Assembly (NCBI RefSeq): GCF_015101885.1
Contig: NZ_CP062941.1
Span: 558,001-622,000, forward strand
Source of the DNA: Massilia litorea
GTDB lineage: Bacteria > Pseudomonadota > Gammaproteobacteria > Burkholderiales > Burkholderiaceae_D
Direction: 5' to 3'
Length of the DNA stretch: 64,000 nucleotides
Part shown: piece by piece, positions 1 through 17,652 of the stretch
Position numbering within the stretch: position 1 is the stretch's first letter
Layout: the number at the start of each line of letters is the position of its first letter
Notes under the pieces: model-generated
Told to the model about the DNA's origin: nothing
The model's input: only the letters and a program-made list of their open reading frames with translations
Database searches by the model: none
Translations under genes and position numbers: made by a program

Positions 1-64
1 GATCAATTTGTGGACGGGCCGGCCGACGGCCCGGGGCGAATTCAAGAACCGGGGGCAGCGCAGC

Positions 65-253
65 GTGACGACCCGCCTGCTCGAGCTGTGCGGCCTGCTG
101 GCATGGGCGGCACTGGCCTGGCTGCTGCCGCGTGTGGCCGCGGCCGATGCCGTACCGGTCGGCCTCGGTGTCGCAGCGGGCACGGGCGCCGCTGCGGCGC
201 TCGCATTCGGCGTCGTGCCGCTCGCCTGGTTGCTGCGCCATCGTGTCCGCTAG
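65..253 (+). CDS. small membrane protein, family not recognised
   Basis: The proposed GTG start lies after a purine-rich GGGGGCAG stretch, giving 62 residues; the frame is open to the window edge, so an upstream start cannot be excluded. Two hydrophobic segments rich in Ala, Leu and Val (about residues 5-26 and 31-54) are separated by a short linker and followed by an Arg/His-rich tail, so it is probably a two-pass inner-membrane protein with its C-terminus in the cytoplasm. GC-rich codon use matches the backbone. No catalytic motif is visible and I assign no function. It ends 75 bp before the DUF1840 gene on the same strand. Confidence 0.5.
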   Translation: MTTRLLELCGLLAWAALAWLLPRVAAADAVPVGLGVAAGTGAAAALAFGVVPLAWLLRHRVR

Positions 254-327
254 GGACGTGCGCGAGGTGACCGCACCCTGCACTCGTGTTATCGTTTAGT
301 TACGACGAAAAAACACGAGAACGCACT

Positions 328-672
328 ATGTTAATTACCTTCAAAAGCAAAGCCTATCCCGACGTGATGATGTACCAGGACCACGCCAAGCGCATCCTGG
401 ACCTGCTCCACAAGGAACCGGAGATCGGCGTCATCACCTCGGCTGAAGCGGGGCGTGCCGTCGAACTGCTCGAGCACGAAATCGAAGAAAGCCGCAAGCA
501 CCCGCCGTCCGACGAGGTCGCGCAGGACATCAAGGCCCATCGCGGCGAAGACGACGACGATCCGGATCATGAGCAGGCCCAGTTGGTCAGCTTCTCGACC
601 CGGGCCTATCCGATGCTCGAGATGCTGCGCGCGGCCCGTGACAATCGCTGCGACATCCTCTGGGGTGTCTGA
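328..672 (+). CDS. DUF1840 domain-containing protein
   Basis: A 114-residue acidic cytoplasmic protein beginning MLITFKSKAYPDVMM, which is the typical N-terminus of the DUF1840 family of betaproteobacteria. The ATG at 328 is preferred over the upstream in-frame codon at 286 because the family pattern starts exactly there. A central highly charged stretch (about residues 68-84, many Asp and Glu) links an N-terminal helical part to a C-terminal FSTRAYPMLEML motif that partly repeats the N-terminal FKSKAYPDVMM pattern. The function of the family is unknown. A strong terminator follows about 80 bp downstream, so it is probably monocistronic or the last gene of a unit. Confidence 0.85.
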   Translation: MLITFKSKAYPDVMMYQDHAKRILDLLHKEPEIGVITSAEAGRAVELLEHEIEESRKHPPSDEVAQDIKAHRGEDDDDPDHEQAQLVSFSTRAYPMLEMLRAARDNRCDILWGV

Positions 673-749
673 GCCGGGATGTAGTCAAGTGAAATAAGGC
701 GGTCTAGTTGCCGCCTGGCTACCGCCACGGCTGCGGAAAGCCGACAACG

Positions 750-780
750 AAAGCCCGTCAGCACTGCTGGCGGGCTTTTT
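750..780 (+). terminator. intrinsic terminator after the DUF1840 gene
   Basis: GCCCG at 753-757 pairs with CGGGC at 771-775; an inner CAGCA/TGCTG pairing extends the stem, and five T residues follow. It ends the plus-strand unit and faces the rrn1 terminator. Confidence 0.85.
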
Positions 781-808
781 AATGAGCTGGAGAACGAACC
801 GACAGACA

Positions 809-846
809 AAAAAAAACCCGCTCAGATCAATGAGCGGGTTTTTTCT
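809..846 (-). terminator. rrn1 terminator
   Basis: A 10-bp perfect stem, AACCCGCTCA and TGAGCGGGTT, has A-runs on one side and T-runs on the other, so it could work in both directions. It lies just beyond the 5S gene and is repeated almost identically after rrn2 and rrn3. Confidence 0.9.
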
Positions 847-855
847 TTATAACTA

Positions 856-970
856 GCCTGACGATAACCTACTTTCACACTGGTTGCAGCACTATCATCG
901 GCGCAAAGTCGTTTCACGGTCCTGTTCGGGATGGGAAGGGGTGGGACCGACTTGCTATGGTCATCAGGCA
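856..970 (-). rRNA. rrf: 5S ribosomal RNA, copy 1
   Basis: The 115-nt minus-strand sequence begins TGCCTGATGACC, carries the conserved CCGAACAGG loop, and ends in GTCAGGC, which pairs with the 5' end. It is the last gene of rrn1, and all three copies look identical in length. Ends are placed from the terminal stem and may be off by one or two bases. Confidence 0.96.
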
Positions 971-1083
971 TGACTTGTACGAGACGCAGTTCTCATGAAC
1001 TGCGACTCAGAATCTGGAGGAAGTAAAGTTGGGTAGTGTGTATCAACAAACAGCACACTGTATTCGATTGAACTATACCTGCT

Positions 1084-3972
<2,889 letters not shown>

Positions 3973-4106
3973 GTTAGCCCCTGGTTACTCACCAGGGAGC
4001 GCTATAGTTCAAGGAGTACAGCTTGTTGCATGTTTGTTGATTCTTACTACTACCCTAAGTGTGCACTTTTACATGCACGCTTAAAAAAACTTTACTTCTT
4101 CCAGAT

Positions 4107-4117
4107 TGTTAAAGAAC
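4107..4117 (-). promoter_or_regulatory. spacer boxA antitermination site, rrn1
   Basis: The minus strand reads GTTCTTTAACA between tRNA-Ala and 23S. This is the boxA core bound by NusB/NusE in rRNA antitermination; the same element is present in the leader. Confidence 0.8.
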
Positions 4118-4187
4118 AGAACAACAGTGATCTCGAAAAGATCAAACCTAAATCGCACCAGGAACTGGATGACTTACGTTTGAACTT

Positions 4188-4263
4188 TGGTGGAGGATGA
4201 CGGGATCGAACCGACGACCCCCTGCTTGCAAAGCAGGTGCTCTCCCAGCTGAGCTAATCCCCC
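4188..4263 (-). tRNA. tRNA-Ala (UGC)
   Basis: A 76-nt cloverleaf with encoded CCA, a GGGGGAT acceptor stem, anticodon TGC in the context CTTTGCAAG, and a GGTTCGATCC T-arm. It lies between tRNA-Ile and 23S as usual in 16S-23S spacers. Confidence 0.97.
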
Positions 4264-4284
4264 TTATTGGGTTTGCCAATAACT

Positions 4285-4361
4285 TGGTAGGGCTGGTTGG
4301 ACTCGAACCAACGACCCCCGCGTTATCAACACGGTGCTCTAACCAGCTGAGCTACAGCCCC
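4285..4361 (-). tRNA. tRNA-Ile (GAU)
   Basis: A 77-nt cloverleaf with encoded CCA, a GGGGCTG acceptor stem and anticodon GAT within GTTGATAACG. First tRNA after 16S, co-transcribed with the operon. Confidence 0.97.
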
Positions 4362-4434
4362 GAAACTGTGTTCTTTGTTCAACAGTCGATAAGTGTGAGC
4401 GTTTGGTGACTGGGTTCAAGACCCGGCGCTACTC

Positions 4435-5974
<1,540 letters not shown>

Positions 5975-6384
5975 TCTCTGTTTGTTGGCATTTCTGCCAC
6001 CGCTATTGCTAGCGGGTCGCTCACTCAAAATACTGACCGTTATCTCATTGCTGAGACAACGTATTTCTTTTTTGTGAACATTTGATAATTTAAGTAATCA
6101 GCTGAACTAGTCAGCCGGCACCTTCATCAAACGCCCACACTTATCGACTGTTAATTGTTAAAGAACTTATTCGGTACTGCTTGCTACTTGTCGACAAATC
6201 GTTTTGTTTGTCAGCAGCAGAGAAGCGAGAGTATGCAGTGTTTCGTTTGCGTCGTCAACTTCTTTTTTTCCACCTCGTTGCCGCTTGCAAAGAAATTACG
6301 CATCTAACACCTTGATTACGTTAACGTTTTGCAGACAGCGCCGAAGCGGACGCGAATTATAGCTGAGCGCTGTGCGCTGCGCAA
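5975..6384 (-). promoter_or_regulatory. rrn1 leader, boxA and P1 promoter
   Basis: On the minus strand a strong sigma-70 promoter has -35 TTGCGC (6384-6379), a 17-bp spacer, and a perfect -10 TATAAT (6361-6356), followed by a GC-rich start region typical of stringent-controlled rRNA promoters. The leader carries boxA GTTCTTTAACA (6166-6156) and small hairpins before 16S. The leader hairpins nearest 16S differ from rrn2 and rrn3, whereas the distal leader and promoter region is nearly identical to rrn2. Nothing else is seen in this stretch. Confidence 0.88.
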
Positions 6385-6411
6385 GGCCATCGAAAAAACC
6401 AGTTCCTTTCC

Positions 6412-7410
6412 TCACTCGGGAGCAACAATGCAAGTCTGGGAAGAGCAACGGGATGGCTCCGGACTCTCCTCGGATGGTCCCGAAAAGCTAGGCCCGCCCA
6501 GGTGGGAAATATAAAGGCGCCGCTGGCTCATCGATATCAGCACGCGGTGGTTACGCAGGAAATCGGAACCGAGACTCATCATTTCCCCGGACAGGGTCAG
6601 GTCCATGAGGTGTATCGTTGCATTCTGTACCCGATAATCGCCGATCGCCATGTCGGCGACGGGAACCTGCCAGACCCGCTGCTGTTTGCCGCGCCAGCTC
6701 GGTAATTGGCCCTCTTCGACGGCGCCGGGCGACTTAGGCGTGATGCCGTACCTGGCCGCAGTATGCAAATCCATGACAGAGATCGTGTCGGTGGTCGCGA
6801 TGACGGTGTCGACTTCCCGTCCGTTGATCTTTACCTTGAACCAGGCTCGCATGTCCCGGCGCGACTGGTCCGTTTGGAAGGGAACGCTATGCGCGTTTGG
6901 TCCCCATGCGGGAAGATAAGCATTACGGCATCCCTTGGGACTGGTGAGCCTCACTTCCTGGCCGGCCCACCAGATTTCAACGTCATTGCGCGCAAAAAAG
7001 TTCGCACCGAGCCTGGCGGCAAACGACTCTGTCGACTTCTCAACATTAAAATAGCCTTTGGTACTGATCGGCCCCACTGTAAAGCTCGGGACATTCGCAA
7101 CCAGGATGTCGGCCGCTACATAATTGGTCTCGCTTTCGCGCACTGCGATTTCCGCTATATCAAGGGCGGGCTTGTAGAACGTCGAGTCAAACGCGCCCGT
7201 GTCGATCATAGCCGCGGCCGGCTGCCCGGCGAGCGTCGCAGGAATGGTCGGCGTTTCGTCTCCGTGTGCGAAGGTGATCGGCAGGACTGTAGTCTCCCCA
7301 ATGTTGCAGCCTCCCCCGATGCCCTGGGCGAGTACGCAGGTCGGAGCGATTGCCAACGCAGCCATGAGCAGGGTTCGGCGGCGCGCAGTACGTGGCAAGG
7401 GTCTGTTCAT
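6412..7410 (-). CDS. retropepsin-like aspartic protease family protein, exported
   Basis: A protein of about 332 residues with an N-terminal Arg-rich then hydrophobic segment ending in VLAQG, consistent with a signal peptide (the PRTARRR run hints at Tat export). It has two retropepsin-like halves. The first carries the active-site AMIDTGAFDSTF. The second has the flap-end pattern LGSDFLRNHRVLI, but its expected DTG reads TTDT in ATTDTISVM, so only one half keeps a canonical catalytic Asp. ATG at 7410 is chosen because it starts just before the Arg-rich signal; in-frame starts at 7425 and TTG 7443 are possible. It follows the S9 peptidase by about 40 bp and is probably co-transcribed. Substrate unknown. 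Confidence 0.72.
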   Translation of the reverse strand: MNRPLPRTARRRTLLMAALAIAPTCVLAQGIGGGCNIGETTVLPITFAHGDETPTIPATLAGQPAAAMIDTGAFDSTFYKPALDIAEIAVRESETNYVAADILVANVPSFTVGPISTKGYFNVEKSTESFAARLGANFFARNDVEIWWAGQEVRLTSPKGCRNAYLPAWGPNAHSVPFQTDQSRRDMRAWFKVKINGREVDTVIATTDTISVMDLHTAARYGITPKSPGAVEEGQLPSWRGKQQRVWQVPVADMAIGDYRVQNATIHLMDLTLSGEMMSLGSDFLRNHRVLISMSQRRLYISHLGGPSFSGPSEESPEPSRCSSQTCIVAPE

Positions 7411-7450
7411 ATTCGTCAGCATCATGTGCGTTAGCGTGGACAAGGAAAGA

Positions 7451-9370
7451 TCAGTGTGAGGTAGCGGAAGGCGCCGCGGCCGGGGTCTGGAGCGGCTGCG
7501 GCGGAATGTGCTTGCCGAGGAATTCGAGCATGGCTTCGTAATACTGGATCCGGTTCTTTACGTACAACAGGCCGTGCCCTTCCTCGTCGAAGGCAAGCCA
7601 GGTGACCGGCTTGCCGTTGGCCGCGAGCGCATCCCGCATCTTCTTGCCGTGCGAGACGGGGACCCGCTCATCGTCCTTGCCGTGCATGAGCAACACCGGC
7701 GCCTGAATGCGCGCCGCATGCTTTAGCGGCGAGACCGGATCGAACAGCTGGACACTCATTTTCTTGTCCCCGATGCGTCGGGTCATCGTTTCGCGGCTTA
7801 CCTTGTCGCCCACGCGATCGGATGCGTCCGAGAACATGTATTCGATATCCGTAACGCCGGCGAAGCTGATTGCGCAGCGGTAGAGGTCGGGCGTTTTCAC
7901 GAGTCCCCACAAGGCGGCGTAGCCGCCATAGCTCGCGCCGACGATGCAAATGCGCCGCGGATCGGCAATGCTCTGACTGACCAGGTGACGGACGCCGTCG
8001 GTGATGTCATCCTGCATCGCCTTCCCCCACTGACCGAATCCCGCCTGCTCGAACCTGCGCCCGAATCCGCTCGATCCCCTGAACTGCGGTTGGAATACCA
8101 AATAGCCCCGGTTCGCCAGCAATTGAACGTCGGCGTCCCATTCCCAGCGGTCGCGTGCGACGGGGCCGCCATGGATCAGCACGACCATGGGCGCGGGGCC
8201 GGTCGATTGTGCAGGGCGCGTCAGGTAGGCGGGAATGCTCAAGCCGTCGGCTGCTTTATATGAGATCACCTCCATCGGCCGCATCCTGGCGGGATCGATT
8301 TCCGGCATCACCTTGCCGACGGTAACGAGCGACTTTTTTGCGATATCGAAGAAGTACCAGGTGCCGGGATCGACGTCCCCGTGCGAGTGCACGAGCACGG
8401 CGCGAGCCGGATCGCCGGAGATGACGTTGATTCGGCCGGGCAGCAGTGCGTCGATCTGCTTTTGCATAAGGGCCCAGGCCGGATCGAACCAGACCTGTTG
8501 GGGCAGCATGCCGCTGGTCTCGACATAATCGAAAGCAGCCTTGTCGATGCCTCCCCAGGACACGATGTCCTGGGTCGGATGACCGGCAAGCAGTTCGGTC
8601 TGGCGTCGCTGCTGAATGTCGTAGTTGAACAGTGCATGGGTATCGCGACCGATACGCGAATTGATCACCAATGTGTCCGGCTCGTCCGGCACATGGACAG
8701 GTATCCAGTATTCGTCGGTCACGCTGAATTCGGCGAGCTTGGTCCAGGTTTCCTTGTCGGCTGGCTTATACCAGTTGGAGATCGTCGACACATCCTTGAA
8801 GAAGGCCGAGTTGACGAGCGTGACGGCGCGCAGGTTGCCCTGGCGGTCGAACGCCCGCTGGATGACGCGGCCCGGTGGCCGTGAAAATCGTGTGCACTCG
8901 CCGGTCCGCGCGTGACAGCGGGCGACCAGGTCGTTCTTCTCGTCCCGCATGACGATCAGTTGCCCGGCATTCGGACCCGAGTCGACGCGGCCGAGAACCG
9001 CGTCGCCGAGCATGCGTACCCTTTTACCTTGCAAGTCAATTGACTCCGCGTCGTAACCGTAGTCGATGGCGATCAGATCGTTGTCCGCCCAGGTGAGGTC
9101 GCGCGGCGCCTTGTTATAGCTCCAATAGCCCTTTGAAAAGCGCTTGCCTTGAATAAGCTTTTTTACTGCCAGGGTATCGGTGTCGATCAGGATCAGGCCG
9201 TGGTTGAGACCGTTGAAGATAATCGCGGCGATATGCCGACCGTCGGGCGACAGGCTTGCCCTGAGCATTCCGGCCGGATCGGTCAGCTCCTCCGGCGTGA
9301 GCACTTGCGACGATGCAGTTGTCGAGAAAAAAGCCGCGCAAAGAAAAGCGATTGTGGTCAGAAGGTTCAT
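7451..9370 (-). CDS. S9 family (prolyl oligopeptidase) serine peptidase, exported
   Basis: A 639-residue protein. A signal peptide covers about residues 1-21. The N-terminal two thirds resemble the beta-propeller of dipeptidyl-aminopeptidase/acylaminoacyl-peptidases (SPDGRHIAA motif near residue 42). The C-terminal alpha/beta-hydrolase domain holds HGGP near residue 402, the nucleophile elbow GASYGGY (Ser480), an Asp at about 566-567 in HGKDDERV, and His599 in EEGHG: the complete triad. Such enzymes release N-terminal residues or dipeptides from peptides in the periplasm. The tail is Pro/Ala-rich. It lies between two rRNA operons, upstream of and probably in an operon with the retropepsin-like gene. 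Confidence 0.9.
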   Translation of the reverse strand: MNLLTTIAFLCAAFFSTTASSQVLTPEELTDPAGMLRASLSPDGRHIAAIIFNGLNHGLILIDTDTLAVKKLIQGKRFSKGYWSYNKAPRDLTWADNDLIAIDYGYDAESIDLQGKRVRMLGDAVLGRVDSGPNAGQLIVMRDEKNDLVARCHARTGECTRFSRPPGRVIQRAFDRQGNLRAVTLVNSAFFKDVSTISNWYKPADKETWTKLAEFSVTDEYWIPVHVPDEPDTLVINSRIGRDTHALFNYDIQQRRQTELLAGHPTQDIVSWGGIDKAAFDYVETSGMLPQQVWFDPAWALMQKQIDALLPGRINVISGDPARAVLVHSHGDVDPGTWYFFDIAKKSLVTVGKVMPEIDPARMRPMEVISYKAADGLSIPAYLTRPAQSTGPAPMVVLIHGGPVARDRWEWDADVQLLANRGYLVFQPQFRGSSGFGRRFEQAGFGQWGKAMQDDITDGVRHLVSQSIADPRRICIVGASYGGYAALWGLVKTPDLYRCAISFAGVTDIEYMFSDASDRVGDKVSRETMTRRIGDKKMSVQLFDPVSPLKHAARIQAPVLLMHGKDDERVPVSHGKKMRDALAANGKPVTWLAFDEEGHGLLYVKNRIQYYEAMLEFLGKHIPPQPLQTPAAAPSATSH

Positions 9371-9572
9371 GTTCTAGTCCAAAACAGTTTCTGAACTATA
9401 ACAATTTTTACTTATCAATAACCAACCACTAAATGAAGTTTTTTGAAAGCATCGGGTCGAGCGCGTAATTGCGTTGGCGAAGCGAAGCCGCGCGCAGATC
9501 GACGTTTTATATCCGGCCAAATATGGAAGAGAGACGAAGAAGGAACTGGCGCCCGGCTGAAACACGCAGACG
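9371..9572. other. intergenic, rrn2 terminator side of the S9 gene
   Basis: Visibly AT-richer than the coding regions around it. It presumably contains the minus-strand promoter of the S9 peptidase. No convincing gene; a 63-codon minus-strand frame here has no family features. Confidence 0.5.
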
Positions 9573-9609
9573 AAAAAAAACCCGCTCAGATCACTGAGCG
9601 GGTTTTTTC
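9573..9609 (-). terminator. rrn2 terminator
   Basis: The same AACCCGCTCA/TGAGCGGGTT stem as rrn1, with the loop GATCAC instead of GATCAA and T-runs on both strands. Confidence 0.9.
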
Positions 9610-9619
9610 TTTATAACTA

Positions 9620-9734
9620 GCCTGACGATAACCTACTTTCACACTGGTTGCAGCACTATCATCGGCGCAAAGTCGTTTCACGGTCCTGTTCGGGATGGGA
9701 AGGGGTGGGACCGACTTGCTATGGTCATCAGGCA
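9620..9734 (-). rRNA. rrf: 5S ribosomal RNA, copy 2
   Basis: 115 nt, matching copy 1 over its whole length, with the same terminal stem. Confidence 0.96.
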
Positions 9735-9847
9735 TGACTTGTACGAGGCGCAGTTCTCATGAACTGCGACCCGGAATCTGGAGGAAGTAAAGTTGGGGTA
9801 GTGTGATCAACAAACAGCACACTGTATTCGATTGAACTATACCTGCT

Positions 9848-12737
<2,890 letters not shown>

Positions 12738-12871
12738 GTTAGCCCCTGGTTACTCACCAGGGAGCGTTACAGTTCAAGGAGTACAGCTTGTTGCATGTTT
12801 GTTGATTCTTACTACTACCCTAAGTGTGCACTCTTACGTGCACGCTTAAAAAAACTTTACTTCTTCCAGAT

Positions 12872-12882
12872 TGTTAAAGAAC
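12872..12882 (-). promoter_or_regulatory. spacer boxA antitermination site, rrn2
   Basis: GTTCTTTAACA on the minus strand between tRNA-Ala and 23S, as in the other operons. Confidence 0.8.
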
Positions 12883-12942
12883 AGAACAACAGTGATCTCG
12901 AAAAGATCAAACCTAAAACTTGGCGTCTTACGTTTGAGCTTT

Positions 12943-13018
12943 TGGTGGAGGATGACGGGATCGAACCGACGACCCCCTGCTTGCAAAGCAGGTGCTCTCC
13001 CAGCTGAGCTAATCCCCC
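12943..13018 (-). tRNA. tRNA-Ala (UGC)
   Basis: 76 nt, identical to the rrn1 copy, CCA encoded. The spacer before it differs from rrn1 and rrn3. Confidence 0.97.
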
Positions 13019-13027
13019 GATAAAACG

Positions 13028-13104
13028 TGGTAGGGCTGGTTGGACTCGAACCAACGACCCCCGCGTTATCAACACGGTGCTCTAACCAGCTGAGCTACAG
13101 CCCC
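13028..13104 (-). tRNA. tRNA-Ile (GAU)
   Basis: 77 nt, identical to the rrn1 copy. Only 9 bp separate it from tRNA-Ala here, against 21 bp in rrn1 and rrn3. Confidence 0.97.
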
Positions 13105-13187
13105 GAAACTGTGTTCTTTGTTCAACAGTCGATAAGCGTGGACGCTTGATGATGAGTTCAGTTTTGAGGCTGACTCCGGTGCTACTC

Positions 13188-14727
<1,540 letters not shown>

Positions 14728-15139
14728 TCTCTGTTTGTTGACACTTTCGTGTCACCCTGATTTCTCAGGGGTCGCTCACTCAAAATACTGACCGTCATCT
14801 CATTGCTGAGACAACGTATTTCTTTTTTGTGAACATTTGATAATTTAAGTAATCAAGAACCGAAGCTCTTGGCACCTTCATCAAACGCCCACACTTATCG
14901 ACTGTTAATTGTTAAAGAACTTGTTCGGTACTGCTTGCTACTTGTCGACAAATCGTTTTGTTTGTCAGCAGCAGAGAAGCGAGAGTATGCAGTGTTTCGT
15001 TTGCGTCGTCAACTTCTTTTTTTCCACCTCGTTGCCGCTTGCAAAGAAATTACGCATCTAACACCTTGATTACGTTAACGTTTTGCAGACAGCGCCGAAG
15101 CGGACGCGAATTATAGCGAACCACTAGCGTGGCTGGCAA
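14728..15139 (-). promoter_or_regulatory. rrn2 leader, boxA and P1 promoter overlapping rtcA
   Basis: Minus-strand -10 TATAAT at 15115-15110 and -35 TTGCCA at 15139-15134 with an 18-bp spacer. The -35 lies inside the last codons of rtcA, whose stop is at 15126-15124. BoxA GTTCTTTAACA is at 14920-14910. Near the 16S 5' end two perfect short hairpins (GACAC/GTGTC and CCTGA/TCAGG) replace the different hairpins of rrn1. No gene in the leader. Confidence 0.88.
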
Positions 15140-16155
15140 GCGCTTTTCACCACACAGATATTGCGCCCTTCTGCGCGCTCGAAATAGATACTTACCGGCA
15201 AAAATTTCGCAATGAGCTCGGCATTCGTTTCCGCATGCGATGAAACCGTTGAGGCAGTAAAACGCCCACCTCCGGCAATTGCCATTGGCAGCATGAGCTG
15301 ATCCGCCAGGTGCTCGCCTGCCGCGGCATCGGACGCCATGTATGCCTGCGCCTGCATGGTCGCCTCCTGGGCTACCGCTTCCGCCCGGACTGCCTTGGCG
15401 CCGAAACCGGCGCACACTTCCGTCACATGTTCGTACTCGAGCGTGATCAGGACTGCATTACCAGGCCCCTGCTCGGCAGGAAGCCGGTGCAAATGCAGTT
15501 GCTCGCTGCCCCATTGCATTGCGTGGCCAATGCAACTCAGTTCGCGCATGCCGACGCTCTGGGGAAGTCCGGCCACGAAGGCGTCGGCACGTGCGGCGAC
15601 ATAACTGCCGCGCTCCATCAGGGACAGCTGCCGCAGCTGGGCGCATGGGCGAACGATGGCGACGACTTCCCCACCGCCGGCCGGGTAAAAGCCGTAGCGC
15701 CTCAGCGCGATGTCGACCTCCGCGCCCATGCGCGCCAGCAGCGGCAGATACGCACGCTCCAGGAACTGCACCGGGGGCGCCATCGCGTTATGGGTGCCGC
15801 CGGTAATGCGGACGGACGAAGGCTGCTGCGCATGGAGCAGTGCCAGCACGACCGTCTGCAATACCAGCGTACAACTGCCGGCACTGCCGATCGCGAAATG
15901 GTAGTCGCCGCCCTGGATCGGACCGGGCGTAAAACTCAGCTCGGACGAGCCCAGCTCCGCGCCCGTCACGCGTGCGCCGCTGACCTGGGCGGCCGCCTGC
16001 ACCGCCACCAGGTGCTGCCGCATCATGCCGGGCCTGGTGCGGTTGGCCCGGATCGCGCGGATCCGGAACGGCGTCCCGGTGATCATGGACAGCGCGAGCG
16101 CGCTGCGCAAAATCTGGCCGCCGCCTTCGCCGGCCGCGCCGTCGAGCTCAATCAT
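15124..16155 (-). CDS. rtcA: RNA 3'-terminal phosphate cyclase
   Basis: 343 residues, the usual RtcA length. RtcA converts RNA 3'-phosphate ends to 2',3'-cyclic phosphates through an AMP-enzyme intermediate. Visible family signatures are GEGGGQILRSALALS at the N-terminus, RPGMMRQH in the RNA-binding part, the GSAGSCTLVLQT block and, near residue 310, the SSHAETN region with the candidate adenylated His. ATG 16155 follows AAAAAAGGGGCAACC, a good ribosome-binding site. The frame continues upstream through rtcB, but that part is antiparallel noise. Second gene of rtcBA, 38 bp after rtcB. Its 3' end overlaps the rrn2 promoter -35. Confidence 0.96.
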   Translation of the reverse strand: MIELDGAAGEGGGQILRSALALSMITGTPFRIRAIRANRTRPGMMRQHLVAVQAAAQVSGARVTGAELGSSELSFTPGPIQGGDYHFAIGSAGSCTLVLQTVVLALLHAQQPSSVRITGGTHNAMAPPVQFLERAYLPLLARMGAEVDIALRRYGFYPAGGGEVVAIVRPCAQLRQLSLMERGSYVAARADAFVAGLPQSVGMRELSCIGHAMQWGSEQLHLHRLPAEQGPGNAVLITLEYEHVTEVCAGFGAKAVRAEAVAQEATMQAQAYMASDAAAGEHLADQLMLPMAIAGGGRFTASTVSSHAETNAELIAKFLPVSIYFERAEGRNICVVKSACQPR

Positions 16156-16193
16156 GGTTGCCCCTTTTTTAATTGTTCTGCCCTGCGGAAGGC

Positions 16194-17429
16194 TTATCCC
16201 TTGACGCACACCACCTGCTTGAGCGTGTGAACGACTTCGACCAGATCGCGCTGGGCGTGCATCACGGCGTCGATGTCCTTGTAGGCCATCGGGATCTCGT
16301 CGATCACGTTGGCGTCCTTGCGGCACTCCACGCCCTCGGTCGCCCGCACCTGGTCGGCCAGCGTGAAGCGGCGCTTGGCCTCGGTGCGGCTCATCGTCCG
16401 TCCCGCGCCATGGCTGCAGCTGTTGAAACTGTCCGGATTGCCCTTGCCGCGCACGATAAAACTTTTCGCACCCATCGAGCCCGGAATGATCCCCAGCTCG
16501 CCGGCGCGTGCCGATACCGCCCCCTTGCGCGTTACCAGCACATCCTTGCCGAAGTGGTGCTCCTTCTGGACGTAGTTGTGATGGCAGTTCACCGCTTCCA
16601 CGTGGGTCTGGAACGGCTTCGTGATCACCATGCGGACCGCTGTGATCAGGTTCTGCATCATGACTTCGCGGTTCATCCGCGCGAATTTCTGTGCCCAGCT
16701 GACCGCCTCGACATAATCGTCGTAATGCTCGGTTCCCTCGGACAGGTAGGCCAGATCGTTGTCCGGCAGGTTGACGAAGTGACGCCGCATATCCTTCTTC
16801 GCCAGCTCGATGAAATAGGTGCCGATTGCATTGCCGACGCCGCGCGAACCCGAGTGCAGCATGAACCACACGAAGCCGGCTTCATCCAGGCAGACCTCGA
16901 CGAAGTGGTTGCCGCTGCCCAGCGTGCCGAGATGACGGTAATTGTTCGTATTCTTCAGCGACGGCGTTTTCAGGCAGATTGCATCGAATTCGCCTTTCAG
17001 CTGCGCCCATGCGGCATCGACCGGCGCCGGCGGCGTTTGCCAGGAACCCTCGTCGCGCCCCCGGTGCCCGCGGATCTTCGGCGACATCCCATGCGGAATC
17101 GCACGCTCGATCGCACTGCGCAGCTTCGACAGGCTCTCGGGCAGATCGTTGGCCGTGAGCGTGGTTTTCGCCGCCATCATGCCGCAGCCGATATCGACGC
17201 CGACTGCGGCGGGAATCACCGCGCCGAGCGTGGGCACGACGGTACCGATGGTCGAGCCTTTACCGAGGTGGACGTCGGGCATGACGGCAATGTGCTTGTA
17301 CACGAAGGGCATCTTCGCCGTATTCGACAGCTGCTGCCTGGCCGCCTCTTCGACAGGCACACCTTGCGTCCACATCTTGACCTGGCTGCCGCCGGGAATA
17401 TCCATGACATCGAAAGTAGTGGTGTTCAT
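16194..17429 (-). CDS. rtcB: RNA-splicing/repair ligase RtcB
   Basis: 411 residues. RtcB is a Mn2+/GTP-dependent ligase joining 2',3'-cyclic-phosphate or 3'-phosphate RNA ends to 5'-OH ends. The metal-binding pattern is complete: GVDIGCGM (Asp and Cys ligands, near residue 75), GSGNHFVEV, HSGSRGVGN, the HHN pair in NCHHNYV, and CSHGAGR carrying the His that becomes guanylylated. The ATG at 17429 is chosen because it matches E. coli RtcB in length; an in-frame ATG seven codons upstream has no better ribosome-binding site. A perfect sigma-54 promoter sits about 70 bp upstream, and rtcR is divergent. Confidence 0.96.
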   Translation of the reverse strand: MNTTTFDVMDIPGGSQVKMWTQGVPVEEAARQQLSNTAKMPFVYKHIAVMPDVHLGKGSTIGTVVPTLGAVIPAAVGVDIGCGMMAAKTTLTANDLPESLSKLRSAIERAIPHGMSPKIRGHRGRDEGSWQTPPAPVDAAWAQLKGEFDAICLKTPSLKNTNNYRHLGTLGSGNHFVEVCLDEAGFVWFMLHSGSRGVGNAIGTYFIELAKKDMRRHFVNLPDNDLAYLSEGTEHYDDYVEAVSWAQKFARMNREVMMQNLITAVRMVITKPFQTHVEAVNCHHNYVQKEHHFGKDVLVTRKGAVSARAGELGIIPGSMGAKSFIVRGKGNPDSFNSCSHGAGRTMSRTEAKRRFTLADQVRATEGVECRKDANVIDEIPMAYKDIDAVMHAQRDLVEVVHTLKQVVCVKG

Positions 17430-17497
17430 CGTTTTCGTTTTTCTCAACATAGTTGTGCCGTTCGACTTCGTCGTCGCTCGTTCTGCACCTTCTGCAT

Positions 17498-17513
17498 TGC
17501 AAGCGCCGTGCCA
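17498..17513 (-). promoter_or_regulatory. sigma-54 promoter of rtcBA
   Basis: The minus strand reads TGGCAC-N5-TTGCA, an exact match to the -24/-12 consensus, about 70 bp before rtcB. RtcR is a sigma-54 activator, so promoter and regulator agree. Confidence 0.9.
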
Positions 17514-17621
17514 GGCAGTCGCCCCGACCGGTTTCTGTCGCCAAGTGCTTGATCCAGCGTGTATTTGTCCCGCCTGCCTGTTCGGGCCGATCGCTGGACC
17601 ATACGACAGCTTTCCTGATAA

Positions 17622-17639
17622 ATTATCCTGAGAGATAAT
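17622..17639. promoter_or_regulatory. inverted repeat before rtcR
   Basis: ATTATC and GATAAT flank CTGAGA, ending 13 bp before the rtcR ATG. It could be an operator, an RNA hairpin that limits translation, or chance. No stronger ribosome-binding site is seen nearby. Confidence 0.35.
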
Positions 17640-17652
17640 CTTTTATACGAAT

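Noticed and set aside
15124..16869. 581-residue reading frame fusing unrelated sequence to RtcA
   Set aside because: The part upstream of 16155 is an alternative frame of rtcB; rtcA has its own ATG and ribosome-binding site.
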